From Limnanthes douglasii subsp. nivea (Eukaryota > Streptophyta > Magnoliopsida > Brassicales > Limnanthaceae): a stretch of DNA of 64,000 nucleotides. Below are positions 43,480 through 54,405 of this stretch, piece after piece. The stretch is from contig JAUPFV010000005.1 in the NCBI GenBank assembly GCA_036936605.1, positions 62,578,742 through 62,642,741 on the forward strand. The letters run 5' to 3'. Within the stretch, counting starts at the first letter, position 1. The number at the start of each line of letters is the position of its first letter. A program made the position numbers and the translations under genes. The notes beneath the pieces are model-generated. The model was not told where the DNA came from. It was given only the letters and a program-made list of their open reading frames with translations, and did no database searches.

Positions 43480-45058
43480 ATGTCTTCGAAAAGATCAAAG
43501 CATGCCCGTCAAGGTGGATGTAGTGAATCAACCTCGAGACGAGTGAAAGAGATGGCAGATTTGTTGTTTGAAGATATGGAGGTAAGGGAGAGCGCGACTA
43601 TCGAACATTGCGGCGAAGGGGAGCTTCGCATCCGTAATCAGGAAGGAGGTCAAGGTGTAACCAAAATTTGGTCTGGTATGTATTTGGACTACGAGGAACT
43701 GATCCAAATAGAGGGTATGCAAAAAAGTTCAAACTTATTGAACCTAATAATGGCCTAGGTTGGATGACACTAGTTAGATTCAAATGTGATTGGTATCTAG
43801 AACTAGTACGCAAGTTTTATGCCACCGCAAAATTAATTGAAAATGATCCAAGAGGTTTAGGAATGAATTGTTTGGTTGATGGTAAACCCTATAGTTTTTT
43901 TGAAACTGATTTCCAAGAACTTTTTTTCGTTCCAACCCATGATATGTATACCGGTAATAAATTACCTTTCATTAGTTATCGCCCTTCGATCTGGGGTGCT
44001 GATTGGCCTATGTCTTACGAAGAAGCAGTAGAGCTTCTTACTTGTCCTGGTGCGGAAGCTCCGAAAATTAGCGGTAAATTTCGAGCCATGCGGGGTAATT
44101 TGGATCCTAATGGGAAATTAGCTTTGAAATTGGTAAATAGTATATTTATTCCCCTTAGTAACAATGATTCGCAACTTTCATATATTCAAACATTTGTTAC
44201 TACTTTTATCGTTCGAAATCAGGGAATAATTAGTTTACCTAGCTTGATGATTCGAAATATGGCTACGAGGTGTGGTACAGATAAACTACCTTATGGGATG
44301 ATAGTGAGTTACTTGCTTGTTTCGAAAGGAGCTGATGTGAGTATGTACACTCCGATGAAGGTGAGGCCGACTAGTGCTATAGGTAGAAACTCTTTGCGTT
44401 TGCAGGAAATATACTCTTGGGATGGAGAGTTGATTTCGAAATTTGAGGCATGGAACCACCATAGACCCGACTTGAATCAGATATGGACTGCGAACGGTCT
44501 TACAAAACCGCCAAATCCACCTACTCAGTATCGAGTTGAGGCTCAAGAACCTTTCGATCCAAATGCTATTGGTGGTTCTTCTGGAGTACCACCACAAGAA
44601 AGACGAACCGATCGCGAATTTGCTGAGGTTTCGCATCAGCAGCATATGGATTATATGCAATTTGCGCATACTCAACAAAAGGAATGACATGATGATTTTA
44701 CAAAATGGTAAAGTGAATTTCAAAATTGGCAAGGGGAGGGGGGGGGGGGTAAATGACCAGCTTAGCCAGATACAGCAGTGGCAAGTAGGGGTGAATGATC
44801 AACTTGGTCACCTCCAGCAGTGGCATGGTCAATATGAGCAGTGACATGGTCAATATGAGCAGTGGCATGGTCAATACGAGCAGTGGCATCATGGACAAGA
44901 TCAATGGAATGAGCGATTTGCAAACTCTCAAGCCGAACAGTCGGAGTATATGCGACAGATGATGGAGAACATGCATTTGCAAGGTCCACCACCTAACAAC
45001 AACAACAACGATGAAGCTCCTTTGTTTTTTGCATTTGATTGTCATTATCGTTGTAATG
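43480..45058 (+). pseudogene. Second gene of the hAT element (putative plant transposon-protein domain)
   Basis: Begins ATG 43480 (MSSKRSKHARQGG). A single-base frame change near 43705-43720 moves reading to the frame that stays open to 44687. The main body (FKCDWYLELVRKFYATAKLIEND, GLGMNCLVDGKPYSFFETDFQELF, then an all-helical-looking region) resembles the 'putative plant transposon protein' domain known from plant retroelement ORFs; that match is tentative. After TGA at 44685 the frame continues, through further stops, into a tail of QWHGQYEQ repeats (21-nt units, 44818-44892) and a Gln/Asn-rich end. Function is unknown; it is unlike any transposase. Its position in the element suggests a captured accessory gene. 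Confidence 0.6.
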
Positions 45059-45099
45059 TTTTTCTTTTTTATTTGATTGAACAACTATGTTACTTGTTT

Positions 45100-45830
45100 G
45101 GTTTTTATTTTTAATGAATTGTTTGTTTTGCTTATATTTTTTATTAACTGTTATTTAAATAACTTTCGCTTTCAATTTTTATTTTGTTCTTTACAACTTA
45201 CAAGTAATTTATGTTTATGCATATAAACTTCTAATATTGAATAGTTCGAAAATACAATAAACTATATAATTCATCTAACCATAAACACTTCAAGCTTGAA
45301 AGAATCTAAAGAATCGCCTAATAATTTAAAATTAGAATACAATTATATGTCTAATAGGTATATATTATTTAATATGTACATAATATTAAATATAACATCT
45401 TAAATATCTAGTATGTTCAAACAATAAACAAATCATTTTACAATTATATTGTTTACGATATCTTGTTTAAGACAATCAAATTTTTATTTTTATATTCTTA
45501 CAATTATTGAAAGTTGTAATCAAAATACAAGTAGATGTATATATTTTATTTAATATCTACATAATATTAAATAAAATATCTTAAATACATAAATATAAAT
45601 ATATAATCAAACGTATCAAAATCAAATTACAATTATTATTTTAGAATGTAATTGATTGATTATAAAATTTCGATTAAAATGATAACATATTTAAATTAAA
45701 ATACATGAAATAGCATAATTAACTCGTGTATATGGTACATATCTCAATTATTGAAATTAGATTCAATTAACACTTACAAATTAATTTTAAATAACATTAT
45801 AAAATATTTTGATAAACGGTTCTTAAATGG
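45100..45830. other. AT-rich spacer of the hAT element
   Basis: No frame; about 80% A+T, with recurring 'taatattaaatataa' phrases, e.g. 45370-45400 and 45560-45590. Confidence 0.55.
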
Positions 45831-45834
45831 TTTG

Positions 45835-46060
45835 GCTGGTGGTTTGAACTCATAAACGGTTCTTAAATGGTTTGTCTCGTGGTTTGAACTGGCGGTTTAA
45901 CTGTGAAACTGGCCCATTAGGACTGCAAACTGGCAGGACTGCAAACTGGCAGGACCGCAACCCGCCAGGACCGCATAAGGAGCAAACTGGCAGGATCGCA
46001 ACCCGCTAGGACCGCAACCCGTGGTTCTGATTTAAACGGTTCCGATGGTTCGCGGTTCAG
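45835..46060. repeat. Right subterminal repeats of the hAT element
   Basis: The same 'ggcaggaccgcaacccg' family as the left end in inverted overall layout, plus a 27-bp direct repeat 'aaacggttcttaaatggtttg' at about 45813 and 45856. Confidence 0.75.
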
Positions 46061-46234
46061 ACCATTTGCCACCCCTAGTCAAAACTAGTTATATAAGATT
46101 GTGAAATATAATTGAGAAATCAACTTTGGAGAAAAAACTCGGTTAAAATTTTACAAAAATTTGGGAAAACTAGTTTAAAATGTGTAAAAACTAGTAACAA
46201 GATTTAATAAGACTTGTGAAATATAGTTACAAAG

Positions 46235-46565
46235 AGACTAAAAACATTGTTAGTCTCTCGTGTTAACCTTTTTATCAAGGTCATCTCTCATTTTTATTTT
46301 TGTCTCGCACCCATTTCTTTCGTTTGAGAAATTTGCACGATTAGTTTTTCCGTACATGTAAACCATTTAAAAACTGACACGTGGCTCATAAATCTCAAGT
46401 TTTGTATCACTTTTGGTCCCCAAATCCCAAGTTTTATGTCACTTTTGTGTGGGAGAACGGATTGTGCAAATTTCTCAAACGTAGGAGAGATAAAAATGAA
46501 GGTGAATGACTAATTTGATATAATGGGTAAACATGGAAGACAAACAGTGATTTTTAGCCTATCAA
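46235..46565. repeat. Fold-back miniature element (copy A of the duplication)
   Basis: The arms pair: 'tttttatttttgtctcgc...gtttgagaaatttgcacgattag' on the left with its reverse complement '...gtgcaaatttctcaaacgtaggagagataaaaatga' on the right. It is also present in copy B (53380-53745), so the insertion predates the duplication. It probably begins 'aggctaaaaatcactg' when read from the right end. Confidence 0.65.
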
Positions 46566-48611
46566 AAACTTGAAAAATAATAGTTACAAGATTGTGAAAA
46601 CTAGTTACAAAGACTAGTGAAAACTAATTATAAAGACAAATAAAAACTTTTTACGAGTTAAAAAGACAGATGAAACTTTTTACGAGTTAAAAAAACTTGT
46701 AAAAAATATCTGTGAAATCAACCATTAAAAAAAACGTGTGAAAAATAGTACGAAGAAAATATTTGGAAATATTAGTTAGGAAGACTTGCGAAACTGATTA
46801 TATGTCTGGTAAAAAATCGTACAAAAATACGAGTGAAAAGGAACACTTACAAAAATTAGGACAAAATAATTTTGAAAACAATATTTATAAACTTAATTAA
46901 GAAAATAATTGTGAGAATAACCCTTACAAAATTTAGTACGGAACATATGCGAAATCAATGCTTGCGAATTCAGTTGAAATTATTTGAAATTACTTGCAAA
47001 AATTAATTGAAAAGATATGCAAAATCGATACATACATTTTTTTGGTTACAATATTTTTCGAAAATGAGTACAAAAACAATATATGAAAACTAAATTTAGA
47101 AGAAATCAAAATACTAATTTATAATAAAATATTGATGTCTTAAGATACATTTTTCACTTATGGTTATACAAAATGAAACTCACAATCCAAATTTGTTTAT
47201 AAAAGCTAGTATCACATCTTGGAATTTCCATTTGAAATTTTATAAGTTTTAGATAAATAATTAGCTCTAACAAATACCGAAAAAGAGATTTTAGGTGAGG
47301 AGGGAAAAAAGAAGAGGAGGTCAGTGAGGAGGGAAAAAGTAACAAGAAGTTAATTTTGAGGAAGATAATGCCCATAATTTGAGAGGTGATAAAATTGCAA
47401 ACTTGAATGAAATATAAGAGCTAACGAATCATGTGCAGCAAGAGGTAAATAAAAAATGATTATTCTAATGGAGATCATACCATAAAAATCTATGTTCTCA
47501 GTACACATCCAAGAAATTCTACAACTATAAATGTTGTTATTACACGACTGCGGAAATCTACAACTAAAAATGTTGTTATTACACGACCAAAAAAAATATA
47601 CTGAATGTCTAATAAAAGCAACTACTATTAAAAAATACATGATGCTAAATTAAATATACAGATGTTTTGACTTCATATAGAAGAAAATTTGGTATATTGG
47701 ATTCTTAGAAATCTATTAAATCTTAAAACGTAAAAAAGAAAAAAAAAACTTTAGTGCATATGGGTGACCATATCTATCTATCATATAATAGTAGAGAATA
47801 TACGTCTAAGGAGATTACTGTTCAAAGAAAATGTAACAATTAATTTAGCATATCAAATTTTAGTGTTTCATTTCGTATATAGTGGGGTATGTCTAGTATC
47901 ACATATCACACTTTAAATTTAGTTAACCTTCGTGTCTAGTTAGCTACACCTTATCTAGCATCTCGCATCCTATATTTATAATTAGTCTTGAATTTACTGC
48001 ATGTAGTTTGCTACATATTGTCTCGCATCTAACTTCCTTCATTATGCCTAGTCTCACACTTAATGCATGTAGGTTCTTATGCTTTATCTCACATTTTGCA
48101 TCTAAGATTTATAAATAGTCTTACATTTAGTGTATGTAGTTTATCATGTATTCTCTCATTTCTTTCACCCCCGTATTTAATCTGGTATCACATCACACAA
48201 TTTATATAAAGTAATTGCATGATCTAGCATTTAATACTCTGATTTATTTATTTTGTAGAGTAAACACTTGAAAATTATACCCATGTCCAAATTTATATCT
48301 AGCCAAAGTATTGATTTAAGAACAGTAGACCAAATAGAGAGTTTGGCAGTTGTTAATTATAATTACAAAAATAAGATTGACGCGATAAAACAGTCAATTA
48401 TTGACAAATACTAGGTCATATAAGATATGTAAGAAGAGTTGGAGAAATATAAGCTTAACAAAAACACTTACACTGTCTACAATGCAAAAAAAAAACATCA
48501 AGGTGGAAGAATCACCTTCCAAGAAACGTAAACGATTGGATAAGAAATCACCTTTTATGGAAGACCCACCTTAAACAAGTATGTGCTGAACAAAATGAAA
48601 TACAAAATGAG

Positions 48612-48926
48612 ATGGATATTGAAGTGAACGTACAAGTTCATGAAAATGTGCAGGATCCTACTGATGCACATATTACCCATGCTGTAAAAGATAGAACTTT
48701 TGTGTATGATCCTACTTATGTACATGTCTCTTTGGCTATAAAAGATACGAACTTTGTGCATGATCCTTTTGATGTACATGTCTTTCTGGTTGTAAAATTT
48801 ATAACTTATTTGCACGATCCTTCTGATATACAGGTCCTTACTGCTGCAAAAGATACAACTTTAATCCATGATCCTCCTGATGTTGAGTACCCTACTGGTA
48901 GCGAATGTATATGTTTCTCCCTTTAA
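48612..48926 (+). CDS. Hypothetical 18-residue-repeat protein, copy B (104 aa)
   Basis: ATG 48612, open for 104 residues. Four consecutive 54-nt units encode HDP(x)DVHVxxAxKDTxxV-type repeats (about residues 14-86): DPTDAHIT, DPTYVHVS, DPFDVHVF and DPSDIQVL. There is no signal peptide or membrane segment. I do not recognise the family. The repeat periodicity being an exact multiple of three, and the change of TAG (copy A) to CAG here, are the only arguments for coding. The ORF runs into rearranged sequence after VEYP, so its last ~14 residues are probably foreign. Confidence 0.4.
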   Translation: MDIEVNVQVHENVQDPTDAHITHAVKDRTFVYDPTYVHVSLAIKDTNFVHDPFDVHVFLVVKFITYLHDPSDIQVLTAAKDTTLIHDPPDVEYPTGSECICFSL

Positions 48927-49606
48927 TTGAAGTGTTTAGAGCATACTGAATAAATCTCTAGGCAAACATATAATTGAGTGTATATGTTTCTCCCTTTAAT
49001 TGAGTGATGGTTGTTTTACTAATTCTTCAGTTATAATGCAAATTTGGACAAATACACGTGAACAAAAATCGTGGTGGATCAAGCTTCTTTCCAATGCAAT
49101 TTAGATTCAACTACGAAACAGGTTGGGCTGACACATCCATAAGGCGGTAAACCCAATGCTAATAGAAGTAACGGTAGCACCAACACAAAGCATGCAAAAA
49201 ACGAAACTATGAACATATCAATTTAAACAAAGTTAAATATGCATATGCATATATATATATATATATATATTGGACCGTTCAATGGCTTAGTAGCAAGTTA
49301 GTAAAATATTTTGTCTCAACACACGAGGATTTTATCAAGAAGTGAAAAAAAAAAACTTGATTAATCATATAATCAGATTAATGGTTCGGTTTCACTAACA
49401 TTAGATGACTCATCCTTTGAACTATCACCATCTCTAATGGCGTGGCGGAAGATTCGAAGAAAGAAACAACGATAAAACTCTAACCCTACGTTAGAGAATA
49501 AATGAGACACAAATAAATAATCTCAAAATTCTATTAATCAAATTCTGATGGCAAAATAAGGTATAAGATGCTTTATATAACACTACCCAAAACTATAATT
49601 CCAAAT

Positions 49607-50384
49607 AAGGAAAATTACATAAATATTTTAAAATAAAATAAATAAATAAAATTAACACTAAAATATTAAAACTAGTTTTTTTTGAAGGTTTTACGCATCG
49701 AATCTGAGTATCAGAATTAGTGATAAAGTCATATTTTTAAATATGACGAATTCGTCGAAATCTTCAATTTGAATATCTGTTTGACCAAATCTCGATACCG
49801 AAATCAGTCTGTTCGCAGTCTTCGCTACAACAATCTCCATCAAAAAAACATTACCGTTCATTAGGGGTCTTGTCATCAGAAACCAAGTCCCATAGATAAT
49901 CTAAGTCCATGGCATCACCAAAGATATAATAAAATCTCAGTACTCAGTTTTGTACTATAGTGGCGTACTCTTCTACCTATTTGATTGTGTTTGTCTGTCG
50001 TACCTTCATGGATCATCAAGCTTTGGGGTGGTCTATTCGACCTAGATATGAAAAGGTTTCACATTATTTAGCCCTTCAAACGAATCCTGGTCCACAGTAC
50101 ATCAACATTAATATCCTCGGCAACATTTTCTCGGACGTCCTTTTGGACTAAACTGGACATGAGCTATCGTTTATCGACTCTTCTTAAGAAAATTAAATCC
50201 TCACTTGGCATAAGTCTGCTTGCTATGAATTTTTGTCCACGCATGCAGCTTCAATTTCTTTGTCACCTTGACCACTAACATGTAAATATTTTCATTCATA
50301 TTTTTTTTGCCTCCACTTCAACATTTTTATATGCAAAAGCATCCTCATCCGCAACACCACTGTGATCTTCTACCTGTCTTCCAA
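49607..50384. other. Segment kept in copy B, absent from copy A
   Basis: Sequence between 'aattccaaataagg' and 'ttaatcttattagtg', the two points that flank the Mutator-like element in copy A. It has short frames only and no family I recognise. It represents the likely pre-insertion state of that interval. Confidence 0.6.
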
Positions 50385-50869
50385 TTAATCTTATTAGTGA
50401 TCAACCACCGAATAGCGCGATCATCGGAACCACGACGTCTCCGGACCTTTGAGATTAAGGGAGAAATCTCCTGTTTTCACCATTTGAGTCGGTGCCCAAA
50501 ATTAAATGAATCTTTATTATAATATAAATAAATAAATATATATAATGGATAATGATCGGCTGTTTCAATCTTAACCACTATTTAATTCTTTTAACTATTT
50601 AAATGAATTTGTTTCAATTTTTTTATATGAATAATTGTTAAAGGATCCCCAACGGATATTCTATTTTTTAGGTAAATATAGATAGTATTTAGGTAATGTA
50701 AATTTAAATATTATCTTTTTTTTCCAACGAGATATTTAAGTTAGTTGTCAATCCATAAAATAATAGGAAAAAAACAAGGAAATTAACAAATAAGCTTTAC
50801 CTTATTATTTTAAATGCTCCTACAAATATAGCTACCATAGTTTAAGCTAATAAATATAGATAGTCTGAT

Positions 50870-51232
50870 TTAAATCGCTGTCTAGTCCCTCGACTATCAC
50901 GTTTTCTGTCATTTAGTCCCTCGACTAAAAAATCACTGGTGAGGGTCCTTCGACTATCCCATTTTTTTTCATTTAGTCCTTCGACTTTAAAATCACTGGT
51001 GAGGGTCTTTGGGCTTTGAAAAATCTATAAATTTAGTCCCTTAATCTAAGCAAAAAACCCCAAATTATGGACTAAATTTATAGATTTTTGCAAAGTCCAG
51101 AAACCATCACCGGTGATTTTAAAGTCGAAGGACTAAATGAAAGAAAATGGGACAGTCGAAGGACCCTCACCGGTGATTTTTTAATCGATGGAATAAATGA
51201 AAAAAACGTATAGTCGAATATTTAATGATTTA
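50870..51232. mobile_element. Fold-back MITE, copy B only
   Basis: The left arm 'tttagtccctcgactaaaaaatcactggtgagggtccttcgac' is matched by the reverse-complementary right arm (51125-51190), and a second nested pair 'catttagtccttcgactttaaaatcac' by 51105-51140. Flanked by 'tgatttaa' on both sides (about 50877 and 51226), a likely 8-9-bp target duplication. No equivalent at 37690-37960 in copy A, so the insertion postdates the duplication. Confidence 0.65.
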
Positions 51233-51514
51233 ACCCTAGATAGTTTTTTTAGCTGTTAGGAAAAAACTATCCATTAGCGTTTCTGTTGGATGCTATTATA
51301 ATTGATTTTTTGAGAAAATTATATTATTAAATATCATCTCTTTTTTTAGGTTTCATATGCTGTTATTAAAACAGAAAGCGTAATCTAAAATCCTACATGC
51401 GTATCAATGGACTGATACCCTAAGACTATCTTACAAAGAGAAGAGAGTTTTCTCCAAACTTCAAATTCAATCTTCAACTATAAACTTCAAATTCAATCTT
51501 CAATTATAAGAGCA

Positions 51515-52654
51515 ATGGCCATATATCTTCCCGACGCCATCGTGGAGGAGATACTTGTCAGATTGCCGGTTAAATCTTTATTGCGATTCAGGTGTGTTTC
51601 TATATCATGGTTATCCCTCATTACTAGCACTGATTTTGTTAATCTACAGTTGGAACAATCTATGGCCCAAAGTTTTCATCGATTAATAGTTCGAAACCGC
51701 AATTGCACCCTTGAATCTGTAGATTGCGAGAAATGGAGTAGTATTCCTAGATTGCTTAACCCTCCGTATATAAGTTTAGGGTTTAAAATCTTAGGGTCTA
51801 GCAACGGCCTGATATGCATGTGTGATAATGGTTACCGGAACTTCTATTTATGGAATCCATGTACTAATGAGTACAAGACTTTACCTAATCTTAGGTATTC
51901 CGATATTAGCAAAGTTGCTAGGTATGGATTTGGGTATGACGTTACCACCAATGATTACAAGCTTTTAATTGCTACCACCTATATATGGACCGGTGGTGAT
52001 GATATGGTCTTTGATTTCTCGTTGAAAAGAGGTACTTGGAGATGTTTTGGAGATAAAGAATACTTTAAACATCGTGGTACAGATTATGGTTGGGAAAGTC
52101 GTGGGGTTTTCTCGAATGGAGCTTTGCATTGGACTTGTACTCGTTATACAACCAACGGACAACTTCATCCTGTGATAGTGTCGTTTGTGTTAGCTGATGA
52201 GGAATTTAAGACTATTCCTATTCCAAATCTTGAAATAGATTATCCAAAAGAGTGTCGTGTAGGCGTTTTGGATGGTTATCTTTGTTTTAGTGTTCCGACT
52301 TATTATGGTTGTCAGAGTAGGATAATGAAGGAATATGGTGTAGGTTCGTCTTGGACAAAATTAACTGGTAATGGGTTTATCGGTTGTGGATTTCCATTCT
52401 ATATCTGTTCACCATTGTGCTTCACACGACGCGGTAGAATCGTATTAAGAAGTAATACTGGGCTTGGTTTGGTATATCTGGATAGGAAAATGGATTCGCT
52501 GAAGGTGGTTAGTCATTGTTCGGATGCAGTTGTTTATGTTGAAGCTTTGATTTCACCAAATAAATTGTACGAACCTCAACAGAAACAGACAAATGCTGAT
52601 TTTCGCAGCAAGCTACTCAATCAAAGCTCAATGGAAGATGAGCACTTATGTTAA
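51515..52654 (+). CDS. F-box protein, copy B (379 aa)
   Basis: Intronless paralogue of 38130-39215. F-box at residues 1-45 (LPDAIVEEILVRLPVKSLLRFRC), then the FBA-type domain (GLICMCDNG, LWNPCTNEYKTLP, YGFGYDVTTNDYKLL) and a longer C-terminus (QQKQTNADFRSKLLNQSSMEDEHLC). This end is probably the ancestral one, because the copy A ending results from one added A. Expected role: the substrate-recognition subunit of an SCF E3 ligase; the target cannot be deduced. The frame is intact and substitutions against copy A look spread over the whole protein. Confidence 0.88.
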   Translation: MAIYLPDAIVEEILVRLPVKSLLRFRCVSISWLSLITSTDFVNLQLEQSMAQSFHRLIVRNRNCTLESVDCEKWSSIPRLLNPPYISLGFKILGSSNGLICMCDNGYRNFYLWNPCTNEYKTLPNLRYSDISKVARYGFGYDVTTNDYKLLIATTYIWTGGDDMVFDFSLKRGTWRCFGDKEYFKHRGTDYGWESRGVFSNGALHWTCTRYTTNGQLHPVIVSFVLADEEFKTIPIPNLEIDYPKECRVGVLDGYLCFSVPTYYGCQSRIMKEYGVGSSWTKLTGNGFIGCGFPFYICSPLCFTRRGRIVLRSNTGLGLVYLDRKMDSLKVVSHCSDAVVYVEALISPNKLYEPQQKQTNADFRSKLLNQSSMEDEHLC

Positions 52655-52699
52655 TTTACACCGGTATGGAAAAACTATTTATACGGTGTTCTTGCATGA

Positions 52700-52945
52700 T
52701 ATTTATCTCTTTTTCTCTTTATCCACCAATGTTTATATTTTAATTTCCTATTTGGATCGTAGTGTTTTCGATTATTTTTCTTAGTTTTGAGTATTGTACT
52801 CGGGTTGGATGTAATGTGAAGGTATTTATCTCTTTTTCTCTTTATCCACCAATGTTTATATTTTAATTTCCTATTTGGATCGTAGTGTTTTCGATTATTT
52901 TTCTTAGTTTTGAGTATTGTACTCGGGTTGGATGTAATGTGAAGG
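52700..52945. repeat. Tandem duplication (~123 bp x2) in the F-box copy B 3' region
   Basis: The block beginning 'atttatctctttttctctttatccacc' and ending 'ggttggatgtaatgtgaagg' occurs at about 52701-52822 and again at 52824-52945, virtually identical. Copy A has one unit, without the 'tctctttttctcttt' insert. Confidence 0.9.
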
Positions 52946-53374
52946 TTAATCTTAACGAAGCAAAACTAGTTGTCTGGCTGTGCTCGTCTTTTTACGATCC
53001 AAAGCTACTCTCAGGCTCAAGGCCTCAGAATCAAATTGTAACCTGTATATTGAATTTGTTTCTGCTATGTTCGTTCTTCACGAATTAAAGACTCTAATTG
53101 TTTGCTCTCAGTTCTGGAAGTTTGTGTCAAATGGATACTTTTTAAAAAAATGAATATATAACTTGAAAATAGATAAATGTTTTTCTTACTGGGGATGGGG
53201 GGAGGGAAATCGAATTTGTTCCAACTAACTAGTGATGATGGAACTAGAGCATTGAGAAATCAACTTTGGAGAAAACACTCGGTTAAGATTTTACAAAAAA
53301 TTGGGAAAACTAGTTAAAAATGCTTAAAAACTAGCAACAAGACTTCACAACACTTAAATATAGTTACAAATAGG

Positions 53375-53745
53375 TTAAAATTTACTTTTAGTCCCTCGTG
53401 TTTATCTTTTTATCAAGCTAATCTTTCATCTTTATTTTTGTCTTCCATCAATTTCCTTCGTTTGAGAAATTTTGTACGATTAGTCTCACGCACATGTAAA
53501 CCATTTAAAACTGGCACGTGACACTTAAATCTCAAGTTTTGTAACATTTTTTGTCTCCAAATCCCAAGTTTTGTGTCACTTTTGGTCCCAAGATCCCAAA
53601 TTTTGTGTCACTTCTAGTCCCAAAATGTGTGGAAAGACTGATTATGCAAATTTCTCAAACGAAGGAGAGACAAAAATGAAAATGTGAGACTAATTTGATA
53701 CATTGGATAAACATGGAGGATTAACAATGATTTTTAGCCTAAAAA
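53375..53745. repeat. Fold-back miniature element (copy B)
   Basis: Counterpart of 46235-46565, with the same paired arms ('cttcgtttgagaaatttt...' and '...gcaaatttctcaaacgaagg'). The centre is longer here, with an additional 'ttttgtgtcacttttggtccc' unit. Confidence 0.65.
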
Positions 53746-54009
53746 AAATAGTTACAAGATTGTGAAAACTAGTTACAATGACAGGTGAAGATTAATTATA
53801 AAGAGAGATGAAAACTTTTTACGAGTTAAAAAAACTTATAAAAAATATTTGCGAAATCAACCATTAAAAAAACATGTGAAAAATAGTACGAAAATATTTG
53901 GAAATATTAATCCGGAAGACTTGCGAAACTGATTATAAATCTGGTAAAAAATCGTACAAAAATATCAGCGAAAAAGAACACTTACAAAGATTAAGACAAA
54001 ATATTTTAT

Positions 54010-54253
54010 TTTTTCGAAAGGAACCCGCAACCGCTATTCAGAGTGCAATGAGTGCGTACAGGATAAACCATCAAACGCGATAGCCTGCAAACCAACGCCA
54101 AAAGGTATATCACCATCAAATAGCCTGCAAACCAACGCCAAAAGTTAAACCACACAAGGTGATAGTTTCAGCCGAGAAAGCGTATGTAGAGAGACTCGAA
54201 CTCATGACCTTTGGTTACCAGCCCACCTTACTCAACCAACTCGGCTACCCCCT
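54010..54253 (-). mobile_element. tRNA-derived SINE, minus orientation
   Basis: Read on the minus strand from about 54253: 'gtagccgagttggttgag' (box A-like), then 'gagttcgagtct' (box B-like) about 50 nt on, then a non-tRNA body with two copies of 'ttttggcgttggtttgcaggctat'. Length about 245 bp. It is absent from the matching place in copy A (about 46868), so it is a late insertion. Confidence 0.75.
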
Positions 54254-54405
54254 TGGAGATTAGCCGAGTTGGTTGAGTATGATATGCTCATGAGTCATGA
54301 CCAATCAAATATCATGAGTTCGAATCCCTGAGTCATGACCAATCAAATATCATGAGTTCGAATCCCTCTACGTACGCTTTCTTGGCTGAACCTGTTTACC
54401 ATTTT
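54254..54405 (+). mobile_element. tRNA-derived SINE head, plus orientation, with internal duplication
   Basis: 'agattagccgagttggttgag' (box A-like) then 'gagttcgaatccct' (box B-like), with the ~39-bp block 'gagtcatgaccaatcaaat...' present twice in tandem, so box B is duplicated. It continues only to 'ttggctgaacctg', then rejoins sequence shared with copy A. It is head-to-head with the preceding SINE. Confidence 0.75.

Larger units (their letters stand above)
39771..46077. mobile_element. hAT transposon with two divergent genes (defective)
   Basis: A 6307-bp element with terminal inverted repeats taggggtggcaaatggt and a perfect 8-bp target duplication gtcaaaac at 39763-39770 and 46078-46085. 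The 8-bp TSD and a transposase with BED finger and hAT dimerisation domain fix the superfamily. The transposase is on the minus strand (left half). An unrelated second gene is on the plus strand (right half), with a short GC-rich divergent promoter between them. Subterminal zones at both ends are packed with 'aggaccgcaacccg' repeats. Copy B has no insertion at the equivalent place. Confidence 0.95.
10355..47176. repeat. Tandem segmental duplication, copy A (inflated by nested elements)
   Basis: Blocks of copy A occur in the same order and orientation in copy B: 10360-10800 with 47182-47660; 11322-12545 with 47661-48890; 14880-15607 with 48990-49606; 37588-37690 with 50385-50480; the F-box gene 38130-39215 with 51515-52654; 46078-47176 with 53245-54697. 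Subtracting the Mutator-like nest (15608-37587) and the hAT element (39771-46077 plus its TSD) leaves about 8.5 kb. The pentamer aactc lies at 10355-10359, at the A/B junction (47177-47181) and at the end of copy B (54698-54702). This is the signature of a tandem duplication formed through microhomology. Confidence 0.85.

Noticed and set aside
54160..54370. tRNA genes suggested by box A/box B-like sequences
   Set aside because: The spacing and flanks fit SINE heads, there is no foldable acceptor stem or anticodon arm, and one box B is duplicated.
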